A model generated the notes under the pieces. That model was not told the DNA's origin. It was given only the letters and a program-made list of their open reading frames with translations, and did not search any database. DNA of 64,000 nt, taken from NCBI GenBank assembly GCA_020349885.1, contig CP070701.1:2117077-2181076 (forward strand), in the 5' to 3' direction. The DNA is from Acidobacteriota bacterium (GTDB lineage: Bacteria > Acidobacteriota > G020349885). The position numbers and the translations under genes were made by a program. Positions 1 through 8,557 of the stretch are shown piece after piece. Within the stretch, counting starts at the first letter, position 1. Each line of letters opens with the position of its first letter.

Positions 1-10
1 GCACGGAAAG

Positions 11-40
11 TTGCGCTGGCGGCCCCCGTGCGTCTATAAT
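11..40 (+). promoter_or_regulatory. Promoter for cmk
   Basis: TTGCGC (11-16) and a perfect TATAAT (35-40) are separated by 18 bases. Transcription would start near 47 and run into the cytidylate kinase gene after a leader of about 170 bases. The -35 half is weak, so the call rests on the -10 box and the position. Confidence 0.5.
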
Positions 41-215
41 ATCAAGTTAAAGCAAGGAGGGTAAACGAGAACCCTAAAACGATGGAAGAGAATACGCAAC
101 CTTCTGTCCGCATACATCAAGTTGATGCTTGTGCATAAGCCTGGAAAGCCAGCGGAAGAATGGGAGAGCGCGCTCTCGGTCTTTCCTCCTACATGAGAAC
201 GGGGCGAGTGTGAAC

Positions 216-923
216 ATGGGGGCTCGTTACGTCGTGGCGCTCGATGGGCCGGCCGGGGTCGGAAAAAGCACGGTGGCGCGGACGCTGGCGCAGCGGCTGG
301 GCGCCGTATACGTCTCAAGCGGCCTGGTCTATCGCGCCGCGGCTTGGGGAACCCTGCACGACGGCGTTTCGGCGGACGACGCCGAGGCCGTGTGGGCGTG
401 GCTCAACAAGCGGCGCATCGAGCTGCGGGCCATAGGGAACGAGGCGCATGTGTTCCTGGACGGGGAAAACCTGACGGAGCGGCTGCATACGCTGGAGGTG
501 AGCGAGCGCGCCTCGCGCCTTGCGGCGCTGCCGGAAGTGCGGCAGGCGCTCATTGAGCGCCAGCGCGAGATGGCCGAGCGGCACCCGGCCGTCGTCATGG
601 AAGGGCGCGACATCGGCTCGGCCATCTTCCCCGACACGCCGTACAAGTTCTATCTCGAGGCCGACGAAGCCGAGCGCGCCCGAAGGCGCCTCGAGGAGTT
701 GCGCGCGCAGGGCGCCGCCCTCGACCACCCCAAGGTGCAGGAAGCGATCCGCTCACGCGACGCGCTCGACAGCAGCCGCTCGACGGCGCCGCTGCGCGTT
801 CCCGAAGGAGCGCATACCGTTGACACGACGGACCTCGGCGTCCCGAAAGTGGTGGAAAAAATTTTGAAGCATATGGAATCGATGTCTTTTCAAGCGGCCC
901 AGTCGTCGGAGCGGCCCGGATGA
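216..923 (+). CDS. cmk: Cytidylate kinase
   Basis: This enzyme phosphorylates CMP and dCMP to the diphosphates with ATP in the cytosol, in pyrimidine nucleotide salvage. The protein is about 235 residues, normal for the family. It opens with a P-loop (GPAGVGKST, residues ~11-19) and has the Cmk hallmark EGRDIGSAIFPD in the middle, followed by the lid region rich in Arg and the RDALDSSRSTAPL segment that recognises CMP. The start at 216 puts the P-loop ten residues from the N-terminus as in characterised homologues; the open frame extends upstream to a TTG at 129, but that extension has no family similarity. A purine-rich stretch at 200-207 may serve as ribosome binding site. Confidence 0.93.
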   Translation: MGARYVVALDGPAGVGKSTVARTLAQRLGAVYVSSGLVYRAAAWGTLHDGVSADDAEAVWAWLNKRRIELRAIGNEAHVFLDGENLTERLHTLEVSERASRLAALPEVRQALIERQREMAERHPAVVMEGRDIGSAIFPDTPYKFYLEADEAERARRRLEELRAQGAALDHPKVQEAIRSRDALDSSRSTAPLRVPEGAHTVDTTDLGVPKVVEKILKHMESMSFQAAQSSERPG

Positions 924-1104
924 GCGCTTCAGGAATCGGCCGCCGCAAAAGGCGGGGGCTCGCCTGCGCCCCCGACGAGTTCCGACAAGTCGAGCATCCT
1001 CGCTCTGCGGGACTTGCCGGTGCATGGAGTAAGATGCAACCCACTGTCCTACAGGACAAACCGCGTGAACGACTTCAACAACCCAACAAAGGAGACGTCA
1101 AAAG

Positions 1105-2520
1105 ATGAAAAAAATTAACTATTCTCTCAAGGCCGGTTCGCTCTTGCTTCCGCTGCTCTTCGGGTATGCGGCACATGGATCAGACCTTATCGGCGCGGCG
1201 AAGGCCGGAGACACCGCCGGCGTGAAGCAATTGCTTGAACAAGGCGCCGACGCTAACGCGAAGGACGAACACGGCGGGACCGCCCTGATGACGGCGGCGT
1301 TCGGGGGCCGCACCGAGACGGCGGAGGCCCTGGTGCGCGCGGGCGCGGACGTGAACGCGAAGGACGCACACGGCTACACCGCCCTGGTGGAGGCGGCGGC
1401 GGGGGGCCACGCGGAGACGGTGGACGTCCTGCTCGAGGCGGGGGCGGACGCGAGCGCGAAAGTCGAGAACGGCATGACGGCCCGGGATGCCGCGGAACGT
1501 TCGGGCCACACGGAGATTGTGGAAATTTTCAAACAGGCCGAAATCAATTCGAGCTTGCTGCGCGCGGCGAAGACCGGCAAAACCGACGCCCTGGGACAAC
1601 TGCTTGAACAAGGCGCGGACGCGAACGCGAGAGATTTTATCGGCCAGACCGCCCTGATGTGGGCGGCGGACAGGGGCCATGCGGAGGCGGCAAAAACCCT
1701 GATGGGGGCGGGCGCGGACGTGAACGCGAAGAGCAATTACGGCGGCCTGACCGCCTTGGTGATTGCGGCGGACAGGGGCCACGCGGAGACGGTCAAAACC
1801 CTGATTGAGGCGGGTGCAGACCTGAGCGCAAAGCAACGAAACGGTTGGACCGTTCTGATGCTTGCGGCGCACAAAGGCCACGCGGAGGTGGCAAAAACCC
1901 TGATTGAGGCGGGGGCGGACGTGAACGCGAAGACCGAAGACAACCGGACCGTCCTGACCGAAGCGGTTGGAAGCGGCCACACGGAAACGGTAATAACCCT
2001 GCTTGAGGCGGGCGCGGACCTGGGCGCAAGGCAAGAAGACGGCGGGACCGTCCTGATGCTTGCGGCGCACAAGGGCCACACCGAGACGGCGAAGGTCCTG
2101 GTCGAGGTTGGCGCGGACGTGAGCGCGCAGGACAACAACGGCTTTACCGCCTTGATGAAGGCGGTAAAAGGCGGCCACGTCGAAATCGTGCGGCTTTTGA
2201 TTGACGCGGGCACGGACGTGAACATGAAGAATCAGTACGGCGCGACCGCCTTGATGGAAGCGGCCTGGGACGGCGATGCCGATATCGCAAACGCCCTGAT
2301 TGAGGCGGGGACGGACGTGAACGCGATGCAAAGCGACGGCTGGACCGCCCTGATTATCGCGGCGTTTTCGGGCCACACCGAAACCGTGAAAGCTTTGCTC
2401 GACCAGAGCACGGACATAAACGCCAAGGACAAGGCAGACGGCAAGACCGCCCTGAGGTGGGCGGAGGACAAGGGCCACACGGAGATTGCGGAACTTCTCA
2501 AAGAGGCCGGGGCGGAATGA
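1105..2520 (+). CDS. Secreted ankyrin-repeat protein
   Basis: The protein has 471 residues. An N-terminal signal peptide (KKINYS then a hydrophobic stretch ending near AAHGS, ~25 residues) is followed by about thirteen ankyrin repeats of 33 residues with the usual G-x-TAL-x-x-AA and GADVNAK signatures. The array has two similar halves: both open with an AAK-G-T...QLLEQGADAN unit (residues ~31 and ~152), which suggests duplication of a block. Ankyrin repeats bind other proteins; the partner is unknown. A good ribosome binding site (AAAGGAG) precedes the ATG. The gene stands alone between cmk and a membrane-protein cluster, and no enzyme domain is visible. Confidence 0.85.
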   Translation: MKKINYSLKAGSLLLPLLFGYAAHGSDLIGAAKAGDTAGVKQLLEQGADANAKDEHGGTALMTAAFGGRTETAEALVRAGADVNAKDAHGYTALVEAAAGGHAETVDVLLEAGADASAKVENGMTARDAAERSGHTEIVEIFKQAEINSSLLRAAKTGKTDALGQLLEQGADANARDFIGQTALMWAADRGHAEAAKTLMGAGADVNAKSNYGGLTALVIAADRGHAETVKTLIEAGADLSAKQRNGWTVLMLAAHKGHAEVAKTLIEAGADVNAKTEDNRTVLTEAVGSGHTETVITLLEAGADLGARQEDGGTVLMLAAHKGHTETAKVLVEVGADVSAQDNNGFTALMKAVKGGHVEIVRLLIDAGTDVNMKNQYGATALMEAAWDGDADIANALIEAGTDVNAMQSDGWTALIIAAFSGHTETVKALLDQSTDINAKDKADGKTALRWAEDKGHTEIAELLKEAGAE

Positions 2521-2626
2521 CGAAAAATTTTCGATTCCTGACCACGTCGAGACAATGGCCGATGCTCGCCCCGCCCGGGGAAGGGGGTGGGAGGAGGAGC
2601 GAGATACGCCGTAAGGAGTAATCCCG

Positions 2627-3097
2627 ATGGACATTGCGCTGAAGTGGGGGCTGATTTTTGGGATCGCGGGATTCCTGCTGGCCGGTTTCTTCGGCACTTT
2701 CCTGGGCTGCTGCAATTTCGTCGTCGTCCTCGGACTGGGCGCCCTGTGCGGGGGCGTGACGGCCTCCCAGATCGTGCACGCGTTCAGTGCGACGCCACGC
2801 AGCTCCATTAAAGAAGGGGCCAAGGCTGCGGCGCTTGCGAGCGCCTTCATGGTGGTGGGCGACGTCATCGGGCGCATGATCGGCGCAGTGCTTTCGAAAG
2901 AATCGATGAAGTACATTGAAGAGATGCTGGTCGAATGGGGATGGGTTTCTCCGGGAGATCTCATGGAGCCGGGGGCCCAGGCGGGCTATTGGATCGGAAG
3001 CGTCGTCAGCGCGGGCTGTTGCAGCATTGTGGACGTCATCTTCATGGTCGCGGGCGGGGCCTTGGGCGCGTGGTTCTATGAAAAGGTGTGGAAATGA
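2627..3097 (+). CDS. Hypothetical membrane protein
   Basis: I do not recognise a family. The 156-residue product has a hydrophobic N-terminal half with two likely membrane helices (residues ~8-28 and ~30-48, Gly-rich, with a CC pair near residue 28), a third hydrophobic region around 65-88 and a fourth at the C-terminus (~124-150) with another CC pair. An AAGGAG ribosome binding site lies eight bases before the ATG. The stop codon overlaps the next gene's ATG (ATGA), so it is translated together with the DUF2085-like gene downstream. Function unknown. Confidence 0.7.
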   Translation: MDIALKWGLIFGIAGFLLAGFFGTFLGCCNFVVVLGLGALCGGVTASQIVHAFSATPRSSIKEGAKAAALASAFMVVGDVIGRMIGAVLSKESMKYIEEMLVEWGWVSPGDLMEPGAQAGYWIGSVVSAGCCSIVDVIFMVAGGALGAWFYEKVWK

Positions 3098-3591
3098 GCT
3101 CTGGCCGGCGCCGGGCGAGCCTTGGGGCGTGGCTTCGCATCGGCGTGGCCGCCGCCTCGCTTGGGGTGTTCACGGCGGGCGCCGCCGCACCGCTTCTCGA
3201 GTCGGCGGGACGCGCCGGCACCGCATCCCTCTGCCGCAGGGCGTTGAGCGGCGCGTGCCATCAAAAGCCCGAGCGCGCGTTTACCATCGCGGGCGCGCCG
3301 ATGGCGCTCTGCACCCGCTGCACGGCCATATACGCGGCCATTCCCCCGGCCCTGCTCGCGCTGGCCGCCGCGTGGAGGCGCCCCTCGACGCGTCGCGGCA
3401 TGCTCGCCGCCGCCGCGGCGCTTGCGCCGATGGCCGTGGACGGTTTTTTCCAAACACTTGATATCTACGACGCCCCGGCGCTTCGGGCCGTGACCGGCGC
3501 CCTCGGCGGCGCCGCCATCGCACTCGTCTGGCACGTGCTTTTCACGAAGCCGCCCGGGAAGGACGCCGTGCGGGAGCTCTCTTATGCGTGA
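3094..3591 (+). CDS. DUF2085-like predicted membrane protein
   Basis: The 165-residue protein carries the conserved pattern of DUF2085 membrane proteins: CHQKPERAF followed by a short spacer and ALCTRCTAIYAA, i.e. a His and three Cys near residues ~52-80 that resemble a metal or redox site facing a membrane helix. Three to four hydrophobic segments follow. No activity is established for the family as far as I know. I chose the ATG at 3094, which overlaps the upstream stop and has AAAAGG seven bases before it, over the GTG at 3088. It overlaps the next gene by eight bases, so the three small membrane genes form one operon. Confidence 0.7.
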   Translation: MSSGRRRASLGAWLRIGVAAASLGVFTAGAAAPLLESAGRAGTASLCRRALSGACHQKPERAFTIAGAPMALCTRCTAIYAAIPPALLALAAAWRRPSTRRGMLAAAAALAPMAVDGFFQTLDIYDAPALRAVTGALGGAAIALVWHVLFTKPPGKDAVRELSYA

Positions 3592-3961
3592 AAAAAGCGA
3601 GGCGCTGCGCATCAACGAGATCCAGCTCCTTCTCGCCATGAAGCGCACCTCGCTAGCGACGCTCCGCACGGGCATCCTCATCGCCGCGCTGCCCCTTACG
3701 ATCGCGTCCTTCCTGGTGGCTACCTCGCGCTATTACGACACGGGAGAGATGAAGATGGCGCTCTGGACATTGGGAATTTTGTGCTTCTCGTTTTTCCTTC
3801 TGGGCGTTTACCTGATTGTGAGGTCGCTTACGAAGATTCGCATCTTCGACGCCCAGGTGGATAAAATCGCCTCCCGCGACCGCGACATTCGGCATCTCGT
3901 GGACACGTGGAAGGAGGTGAGAAGATTTCGCCGCGCCCGCCCGAGGTTCAAATGGTTTTAG
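3584..3961 (+). CDS. Small two-helix membrane protein, DUF202-like
   Basis: This 125-residue protein begins with a helix containing LLAMKRTSLATLRTGI, which resembles the ER(T)-x-LAW-x-RTG signature of DUF202/YidH membrane proteins, followed directly by a first membrane helix (~28-48) and a second (~59-80). The C-terminal ~40 residues are basic and soluble. It overlaps the DUF2085-like gene and ends the operon. The DUF202 assignment rests on the short motif and topology only. Confidence 0.6.
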   Translation: MREKSEALRINEIQLLLAMKRTSLATLRTGILIAALPLTIASFLVATSRYYDTGEMKMALWTLGILCFSFFLLGVYLIVRSLTKIRIFDAQVDKIASRDRDIRHLVDTWKEVRRFRRARPRFKWF

Positions 3962-4123
3962 CCAAACCCTCGAGCGGGCTTGCCAGCCTCAAACCACTGC
4001 GCAAAAGATTGCCCGGCCCCTGACGGCTGGCCTCTGGCGGCCAGCCCCCTCCCGCCTTGCAGCGCGGCGGCTCCGCGAAGTCTGCAATTGACAACCGACT
4101 CACCGCTCCCTGCAATGAATCGT

Positions 4124-5785
4124 TTAATATTCCAGCGGCACCATTACGCCTCTGTTGAGATCGGCGCTGCCCGCTTGCTTCTTTATTTTCTGAACGTCGA
4201 ACAACGCTTTTTCCCCGTACACGGACTGCATTAAGGGGATTTCGCGTCCTTGTACCAGAGCGGTTTTGGCGCCCAGACCGTGTTCTCCGCTCGGCACGCC
4301 GCCGCTGCAGACGGCGAAACGAATCGCGTCCCCTTGAAGTATCCTTGCCTCGGCGTAATCCGACTCGTCGGCGGTCAGGGCGTTGTAATGCATGTGCCCA
4401 TTGAAGGGATGGCCGATTTCGACGACGTGCGGGCCGGGAATGCCCCTGTTCTCGCGATACCTGGCGTACCTCGCGGATTCGCGCTCCCAGTAGCGATGCA
4501 TCTCGAATAATTTGTCGAGAGGCACGGCGCAGTCCGTCCCGACCTTCCTGCAGGACCTTTCATTTATCTGAACCGGAACGGAATGCCGCAGAGCCCTCAC
4601 GGTATCCACCGCATCGGGATCAAACCAATTGTCCTCTAAAACATCGTACTTGCTCATGAGCCCCATGACGTTCTCCGCGGTTTTTTCGTCATGCATCAAC
4701 AGGCCCACCTCGAGAGCGACTTTGGCCGCAGAGGGGATCTTCCTTTTGACTTCCTGTTTGTCCAGGAAGCGTTGAGCCAGCTCCAGGCCCCCCCCTCCTA
4801 TCCAGTCAATCCCGACAATCCCGAGGCCGTCGCCGTCGAGGCTTACGAGCTCGGCTCCGTTCCGCAACCCGTAGTCCGAAGCGGCCTCTACGACGAAGTC
4901 CAGCGCCTTGTAAGGGTCGTCGAAGAATATCACGCCCGTCCAAACGTCTTCTCCCGCCCCGGTCCTTTTCGGCAAGGTTCTTATCCCGGCGTAGGCGCAA
5001 ATGGACAGCGCCCCTTCGTCGCCGACAAACAAATCGAACGGATACGAGCCGGGGCCCGTGAAGATGCCGGACGAGTTCTTCAGGTTTTCTCGCCAGCGAT
5101 ACGTTGGAACGTCGAGGTGCAGCGTTTCTCCCGCGCCGGTTGCCAAAGCCACGGAGTCGGGCTTTTCGGTTCTCGCTCCGCGCGCCAGATCCATCCTGGC
5201 CCCGGACGCCAGAACCTGGCCGAGCCTCGTCACCCAGTCGCGCGTTGAGCCGAACGCGGCTTCGAGACCGCTTGCGTTCGTCTTGACGTTCCCGCCGAAT
5301 GACGCGCCCTGGTCTGTCGGCTGGACGGGAAACATCCTGCCCGCGCGTGCCAATATTTCCTTTCGCTCCTTAAGGGTCACCCCCGCCGGCAGCAGCACTT
5401 CGCTTCCGTCGTCGTTCACGGCGTAGGTGATTTGACGGGTTCCCAGGGTGTCCGTTTCGATCGGCTTTGTGACTTTTTCAAACCCGCTGACGTCCGGCAC
5501 CGTCAGAAACTCCTCCATTGATATGACGACCTCCGGTCTCTTATCCCGGCCCATACGCGGAACGCATCCGCCCGCCAACCCGGATCTCCAACCCTGGACT
5601 CTTACGGGAATACCGGTCTCGAACGCTTTCGCAGTAATTTCCTCCAACTCCTCGGTCGTCCCGGGAAACACGATCTTTAAAGCCGCCTGGGGCTCCGCGA
5701 TTATGATCTTTGACTCATCCCGCAAGTATGCAGCGCCCGCCAGTGCGACGCGTTCGCGCTCAATCACTCTGTAGCCGGTGTCCAT
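4124..5785 (-). CDS. FAD-linked oxidase, GlcD/D-lactate dehydrogenase type
   Basis: The 553-residue protein is a cytosolic or membrane-associated flavoenzyme of the FAD-binding PCMH (VAO/GlcD) family, which oxidises 2-hydroxy acids such as D-lactate or glycolate. Visible are the first FAD-binding segment (PVRVQGWRSGLAGGCVP, residues ~60-76), the second (PTDQGASFGGNVKTNASG, ~155-172) and, near the C-terminus, the HPFNGHMHYN and SGEHGLGAKTALV motifs that supply the catalytic His. It lacks the cysteine-rich GlcF iron-sulfur module, and no partner subunit is adjacent. Substrate cannot be told from sequence. The gene is monocistronic and converges with the operon to its left. Confidence 0.85.
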   Translation of the reverse strand: MDTGYRVIERERVALAGAAYLRDESKIIIAEPQAALKIVFPGTTEELEEITAKAFETGIPVRVQGWRSGLAGGCVPRMGRDKRPEVVISMEEFLTVPDVSGFEKVTKPIETDTLGTRQITYAVNDDGSEVLLPAGVTLKERKEILARAGRMFPVQPTDQGASFGGNVKTNASGLEAAFGSTRDWVTRLGQVLASGARMDLARGARTEKPDSVALATGAGETLHLDVPTYRWRENLKNSSGIFTGPGSYPFDLFVGDEGALSICAYAGIRTLPKRTGAGEDVWTGVIFFDDPYKALDFVVEAASDYGLRNGAELVSLDGDGLGIVGIDWIGGGGLELAQRFLDKQEVKRKIPSAAKVALEVGLLMHDEKTAENVMGLMSKYDVLEDNWFDPDAVDTVRALRHSVPVQINERSCRKVGTDCAVPLDKLFEMHRYWERESARYARYRENRGIPGPHVVEIGHPFNGHMHYNALTADESDYAEARILQGDAIRFAVCSGGVPSGEHGLGAKTALVQGREIPLMQSVYGEKALFDVQKIKKQAGSADLNRGVMVPLEY

Positions 5786-5898
5786 AATCTGATATTACGC
5801 GGATTCGCTTCGTTCCTGCATTTTGAAGATATCACGCCCGGATTGTATGCCGCGGCCTGCTCCCTGAAAGTGGTTCAATGAACGGGCGGCGGAGCGCC

Positions 5899-5914
5899 GC
5901 GCCGACGTCGGCGC
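5899..5914. repeat. 16-base perfect palindrome after the kinase stop
   Basis: GCGCCGACGTCGGCGC reads the same on both strands and ends one base from the kinase stop codon (5916-5918). It could form a strong hairpin at the 3' end of the minus-strand operon, but no T-run follows on that strand. Confidence 0.5.
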
Positions 5915-5915
5915 G

Positions 5916-7610
5916 CTATTCTTTCTTCTCTTTCTCCTCCTCCACCACCTCCTCCTCCACGGAGCACTCGAGCACCGCCTCGCCTTTTTTCCAGCTGGCT
6001 TGCATATGAATGGCGCGCTCGACGTCCGGAGAGAACGCGTGGCGAAGGTCGCAGCGGGCAAGGAAACGCTTCTCGCCCTCCTGACCGCCGAGCGTTATCG
6101 CCAGCGTTCGGGTTCCCTCGTAGACCGTCAGGACGTTTTCCCAGTCGAAGCCTTTTTTGAAGAAGCGGGTGAACCGTTTCTTGACCCCCTTCTTTTCCTT
6201 CTCGAACGCGTCCCTCAGGAGCGTTCGCCCCTTTTCGTTCTTGACGGTGACGGTTCCGCTGTCGAGCTTGTGCTTGAGGCCGAGCGCCACCTCGACTTTC
6301 CGCGCTTTGGGCGGCGCCTTTTGCCTGGGCGCGGGCGGAGGCTTTTCAGCGGGCGGGGTGCGCACGGGCCTGGGCGCGGGTTCGGGTTTTGGAGGAGGAA
6401 GCGGCGGAGGCTGTTCCTTTGCCTCTTGCTTCGGAGGCTCCTCGGCCGGGGCGGGCGGGGAAATTGCTTCTTCTTGAGTCGACGGAGCCTGCTCCGTGGG
6501 GGGCATGCCGCCTTCCGGGACGGGCAGCTCTTCAAGCGCCGCCTCGGCCACGAACGGTGGCGGAAGCTCTACGATCTCGCCCGCCGAATTGTGCGAAGAG
6601 TTTTTCGAGCGCGACCAAAAGCCCACGCCCAGCACAAGGACGAAGCCGAGAAGGGGGATGCCGATCAGGGCAGCCAGCATGGCCGGACTTCGGCGCAACT
6701 CGCCCTCCAGGCGCGCCCACCAGGGCTGCGCGGTCGCCTGCTTCGCCCGCTCTTCCGCCTCGAAGTCCTCGATGGCCTGGATGATGTCCAGCGCCCGGGC
6801 GTAGCGGTTTTGCGCCTTTTTTGCGAGCATCTTCGCCAGGATGTCCTCGATGCCTTCGGGCAGGTCGGTGCGGTGCTTCGAGGGCGACGGGGCGTCGGTG
6901 TTGACGATCTGGTAGGCCACGGCGGCCATCGAGGAGCCCGAGAATGGCAGGCGGCCCGTGAGGAGCTGGTAGAAGATGATGCCGGCCGAGAAGATGTCGG
7001 CGCGGTGGTCGAGGTCGGTGCCCAGGATTTGCTCGGGCGCCATGTAGTAGGGCGTCCCCAGGAGCTTTCCCGTCTGCGTGAGCGAGGACTGGGGGATTTT
7101 GGCGATGCCGAAATCGGTGATCTTGAGCTCGCCGGCCGTGGTGAGGATGAGGTTCGCCGGCTTGATGTCGCGGTGAATGACGTTGCGCTGGTGCGCGTAG
7201 TCGAGGGCGCGCGCGAGCTGCTTCATGATGTCGAGAATTTTCGGGATGGGAAGAAGCTGGTCGCTGACCATAAAGTCGCGCAGGTTGGCCCCGGGGGCGA
7301 ATTCCATGGCGATGAAGGCCGTATGCGTCTCCGCCTCCTCGCCCACGTCGTAGATTTGGATGATGTTGGGATGGACCAGGTTGCCCGCGGCCTGGGCCTC
7401 ACGGAAAAAACGCGCGCGGAACTCCGTTTCCTCCTTCTCCGAGAGCGGGAGCGCGAAGTTGAGCGTCTTGAGCGCGACGTGGCGGCCGATGGTCGGGTCC
7501 TTGGCCTTGTAGACGACGCCCATCGAGCCCTTGCCCACCTCGGACACGATTTTGTAGCGTCCGAGCTTTTTCGGAAGCGGTTTAGTCGAGTAAGTCGGCG
7601 CTTCGGTCAT
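5916..7610 (-). CDS. Membrane-anchored Ser/Thr protein kinase
   Basis: The 564-residue protein is a Hanks-type kinase of the PknB group. Kinase domain ~18-285: glycine loop VGKGSMGVV (25-33), ATP lysine K48, catalytic HRD (146-148), DFG (166-168) and the APEQ segment (~191). All catalytic residues are present, so it should be active. A membrane helix spans ~311-332. The outer part is a Pro/Glu-rich spacer (~345-440) and a ~120-residue domain of unknown fold with a very acidic tail. Its ATG overlaps the stop of the deacetylase gene (ATGA). No PASTA repeats are present, so the external domain probably senses something other than peptidoglycan fragments. Confidence 0.9.
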   Translation of the reverse strand: MTEAPTYSTKPLPKKLGRYKIVSEVGKGSMGVVYKAKDPTIGRHVALKTLNFALPLSEKEETEFRARFFREAQAAGNLVHPNIIQIYDVGEEAETHTAFIAMEFAPGANLRDFMVSDQLLPIPKILDIMKQLARALDYAHQRNVIHRDIKPANLILTTAGELKITDFGIAKIPQSSLTQTGKLLGTPYYMAPEQILGTDLDHRADIFSAGIIFYQLLTGRLPFSGSSMAAVAYQIVNTDAPSPSKHRTDLPEGIEDILAKMLAKKAQNRYARALDIIQAIEDFEAEERAKQATAQPWWARLEGELRRSPAMLAALIGIPLLGFVLVLGVGFWSRSKNSSHNSAGEIVELPPPFVAEAALEELPVPEGGMPPTEQAPSTQEEAISPPAPAEEPPKQEAKEQPPPLPPPKPEPAPRPVRTPPAEKPPPAPRQKAPPKARKVEVALGLKHKLDSGTVTVKNEKGRTLLRDAFEKEKKGVKKRFTRFFKKGFDWENVLTVYEGTRTLAITLGGQEGEKRFLARCDLRHAFSPDVERAIHMQASWKKGEAVLECSVEEEVVEEEKEKKE

Positions 7611-8557
7611 GGCTCGAGCGGGAGGTTTTCCTCTTCCACAATCTCCGACGCCGAGACGAGCCGCACGCCCCGCGCCTCGAGGCGCGGCAGGGTTTTTTCC
7701 AGGACCTCGAGCGTTGTCGGATAAAGATGGCCGATGCCCACGGCGGTGCCCTGCTCGCGCGCGAGGGTTTCTAGGCGCTCAAGCATCTGCCTCGTGTACG
7801 CCGATGCCGGCTCCGTATCGAGGAAAACGTCGCGGATGGAGCAGGGGATGCCGAGGCGTTTGGCCGTCTCGAACGCGACGGTATCGGGGGTCGTCTTGCT
7901 GTCAATGAAGAAAAGGCCCCAGTCGCGGACGGGGGCGAGCGCCCACTCCATCACGTCGCGGCGCGTAGTGGCGCGCGAGCCCATGTGCGTATTGACGCCC
8001 TGGAGGTAGGGCACGGCCTTGAGGGCGTCGAGCACGGAGCCCGTGATTTGCTCGCGCGTCATGGAGGTCAGGACGGCGCCCTGGCCCGGATTGGCGCCCT
8101 CGCCTTCGGGCTCCATCGGAAGGTGAAGCCACACCTCGAAGCCTTCGCTGTGAAGCCGGCGGGCGAGGGCATCGCCGCGCGGCGCGTTGGGAAGCACGGC
8201 AAACGTGAGCGGCGCACCGACGGCCATGGCGCGCTCGACGGCCGCCTCGTCGTAGCCCACGTCGTCGAGGACAATGGCGATTTTTGCCGGCTCGCCGGGC
8301 GCCCGCACGGGATGCGAGCGCGGAAAAGAGGGCTCCGGCCGGGGCGGGGCACCTTCGGCCCCTTGCTGGACGCTGGGATCGGGAATATATTTGGGCGCTG
8401 GCGGCGGGGGTGCGGTCTCATCCACCGGAGCCACGTCGGGCGCGGGCAGCCCCGTGTCCTCCAGGTAGAGGAGCACGGCGTAGGCGGCGGCGCAGAGCAC
8501 GCCGAGCGCCAAAATAGCCCATTTCAAGGACGGGGCCTTGCTGCGCCGGCGGCTCAC
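7607..8557 (-). CDS. Divergent polysaccharide deacetylase
   Basis: The product, ~316 residues, belongs to the divergent polysaccharide deacetylase family (YibQ-like, DUF610). A membrane anchor lies at residues ~12-30, then a Pro-rich linker, then the domain: KIAIVLDDVGYD, FAVLPNAPRGDALA, EVWLHLPMEPEG, GVNTHMGSRAT, FFIDSKTTPDT and GIGHLYPTTLEVLE, all typical of the family. The fold is NodB-like, and the activity is generally unproven. I start it at the GTG at 8557, which overlaps the S41 gene stop (GTGA); the longer frame to 8758 only re-reads the S41 gene. It is acting outside the cytoplasmic membrane and co-translated with both neighbours. Confidence 0.85.
   Translation of the reverse strand: MSRRRSKAPSLKWAILALGVLCAAAYAVLLYLEDTGLPAPDVAPVDETAPPPPAPKYIPDPSVQQGAEGAPPRPEPSFPRSHPVRAPGEPAKIAIVLDDVGYDEAAVERAMAVGAPLTFAVLPNAPRGDALARRLHSEGFEVWLHLPMEPEGEGANPGQGAVLTSMTREQITGSVLDALKAVPYLQGVNTHMGSRATTRRDVMEWALAPVRDWGLFFIDSKTTPDTVAFETAKRLGIPCSIRDVFLDTEPASAYTRQMLERLETLAREQGTAVGIGHLYPTTLEVLEKTLPRLEARGVRLVSASEIVEEENLPLEP

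Noticed and set aside
82..138. An 18-codon ORF upstream of cmk, behind AAGGAGG (54-60)
   Set aside because: The ribosome binding site is about 20 bases from the ATG, too far, and the peptide has no runs of one amino acid or other leader features.
920..1108. A 62-codon frame overlapping the cmk stop by ATGA
   Set aside because: No conserved pattern or ribosome binding site of its own, and it would overlap the ribosome binding site and start of the ankyrin gene.
1180..2964. A 594-codon antisense frame over the ankyrin gene
   Set aside because: It mirrors the 33-residue ankyrin periodicity of the sense gene and has no start signal; a repeat-gene shadow.
4088..4116. TTGACA with TGCAAT at 17 bases on the + strand
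   Set aside because: It points into the 3' end of the minus-strand flavoprotein gene and no + strand gene follows, so it is most likely chance.
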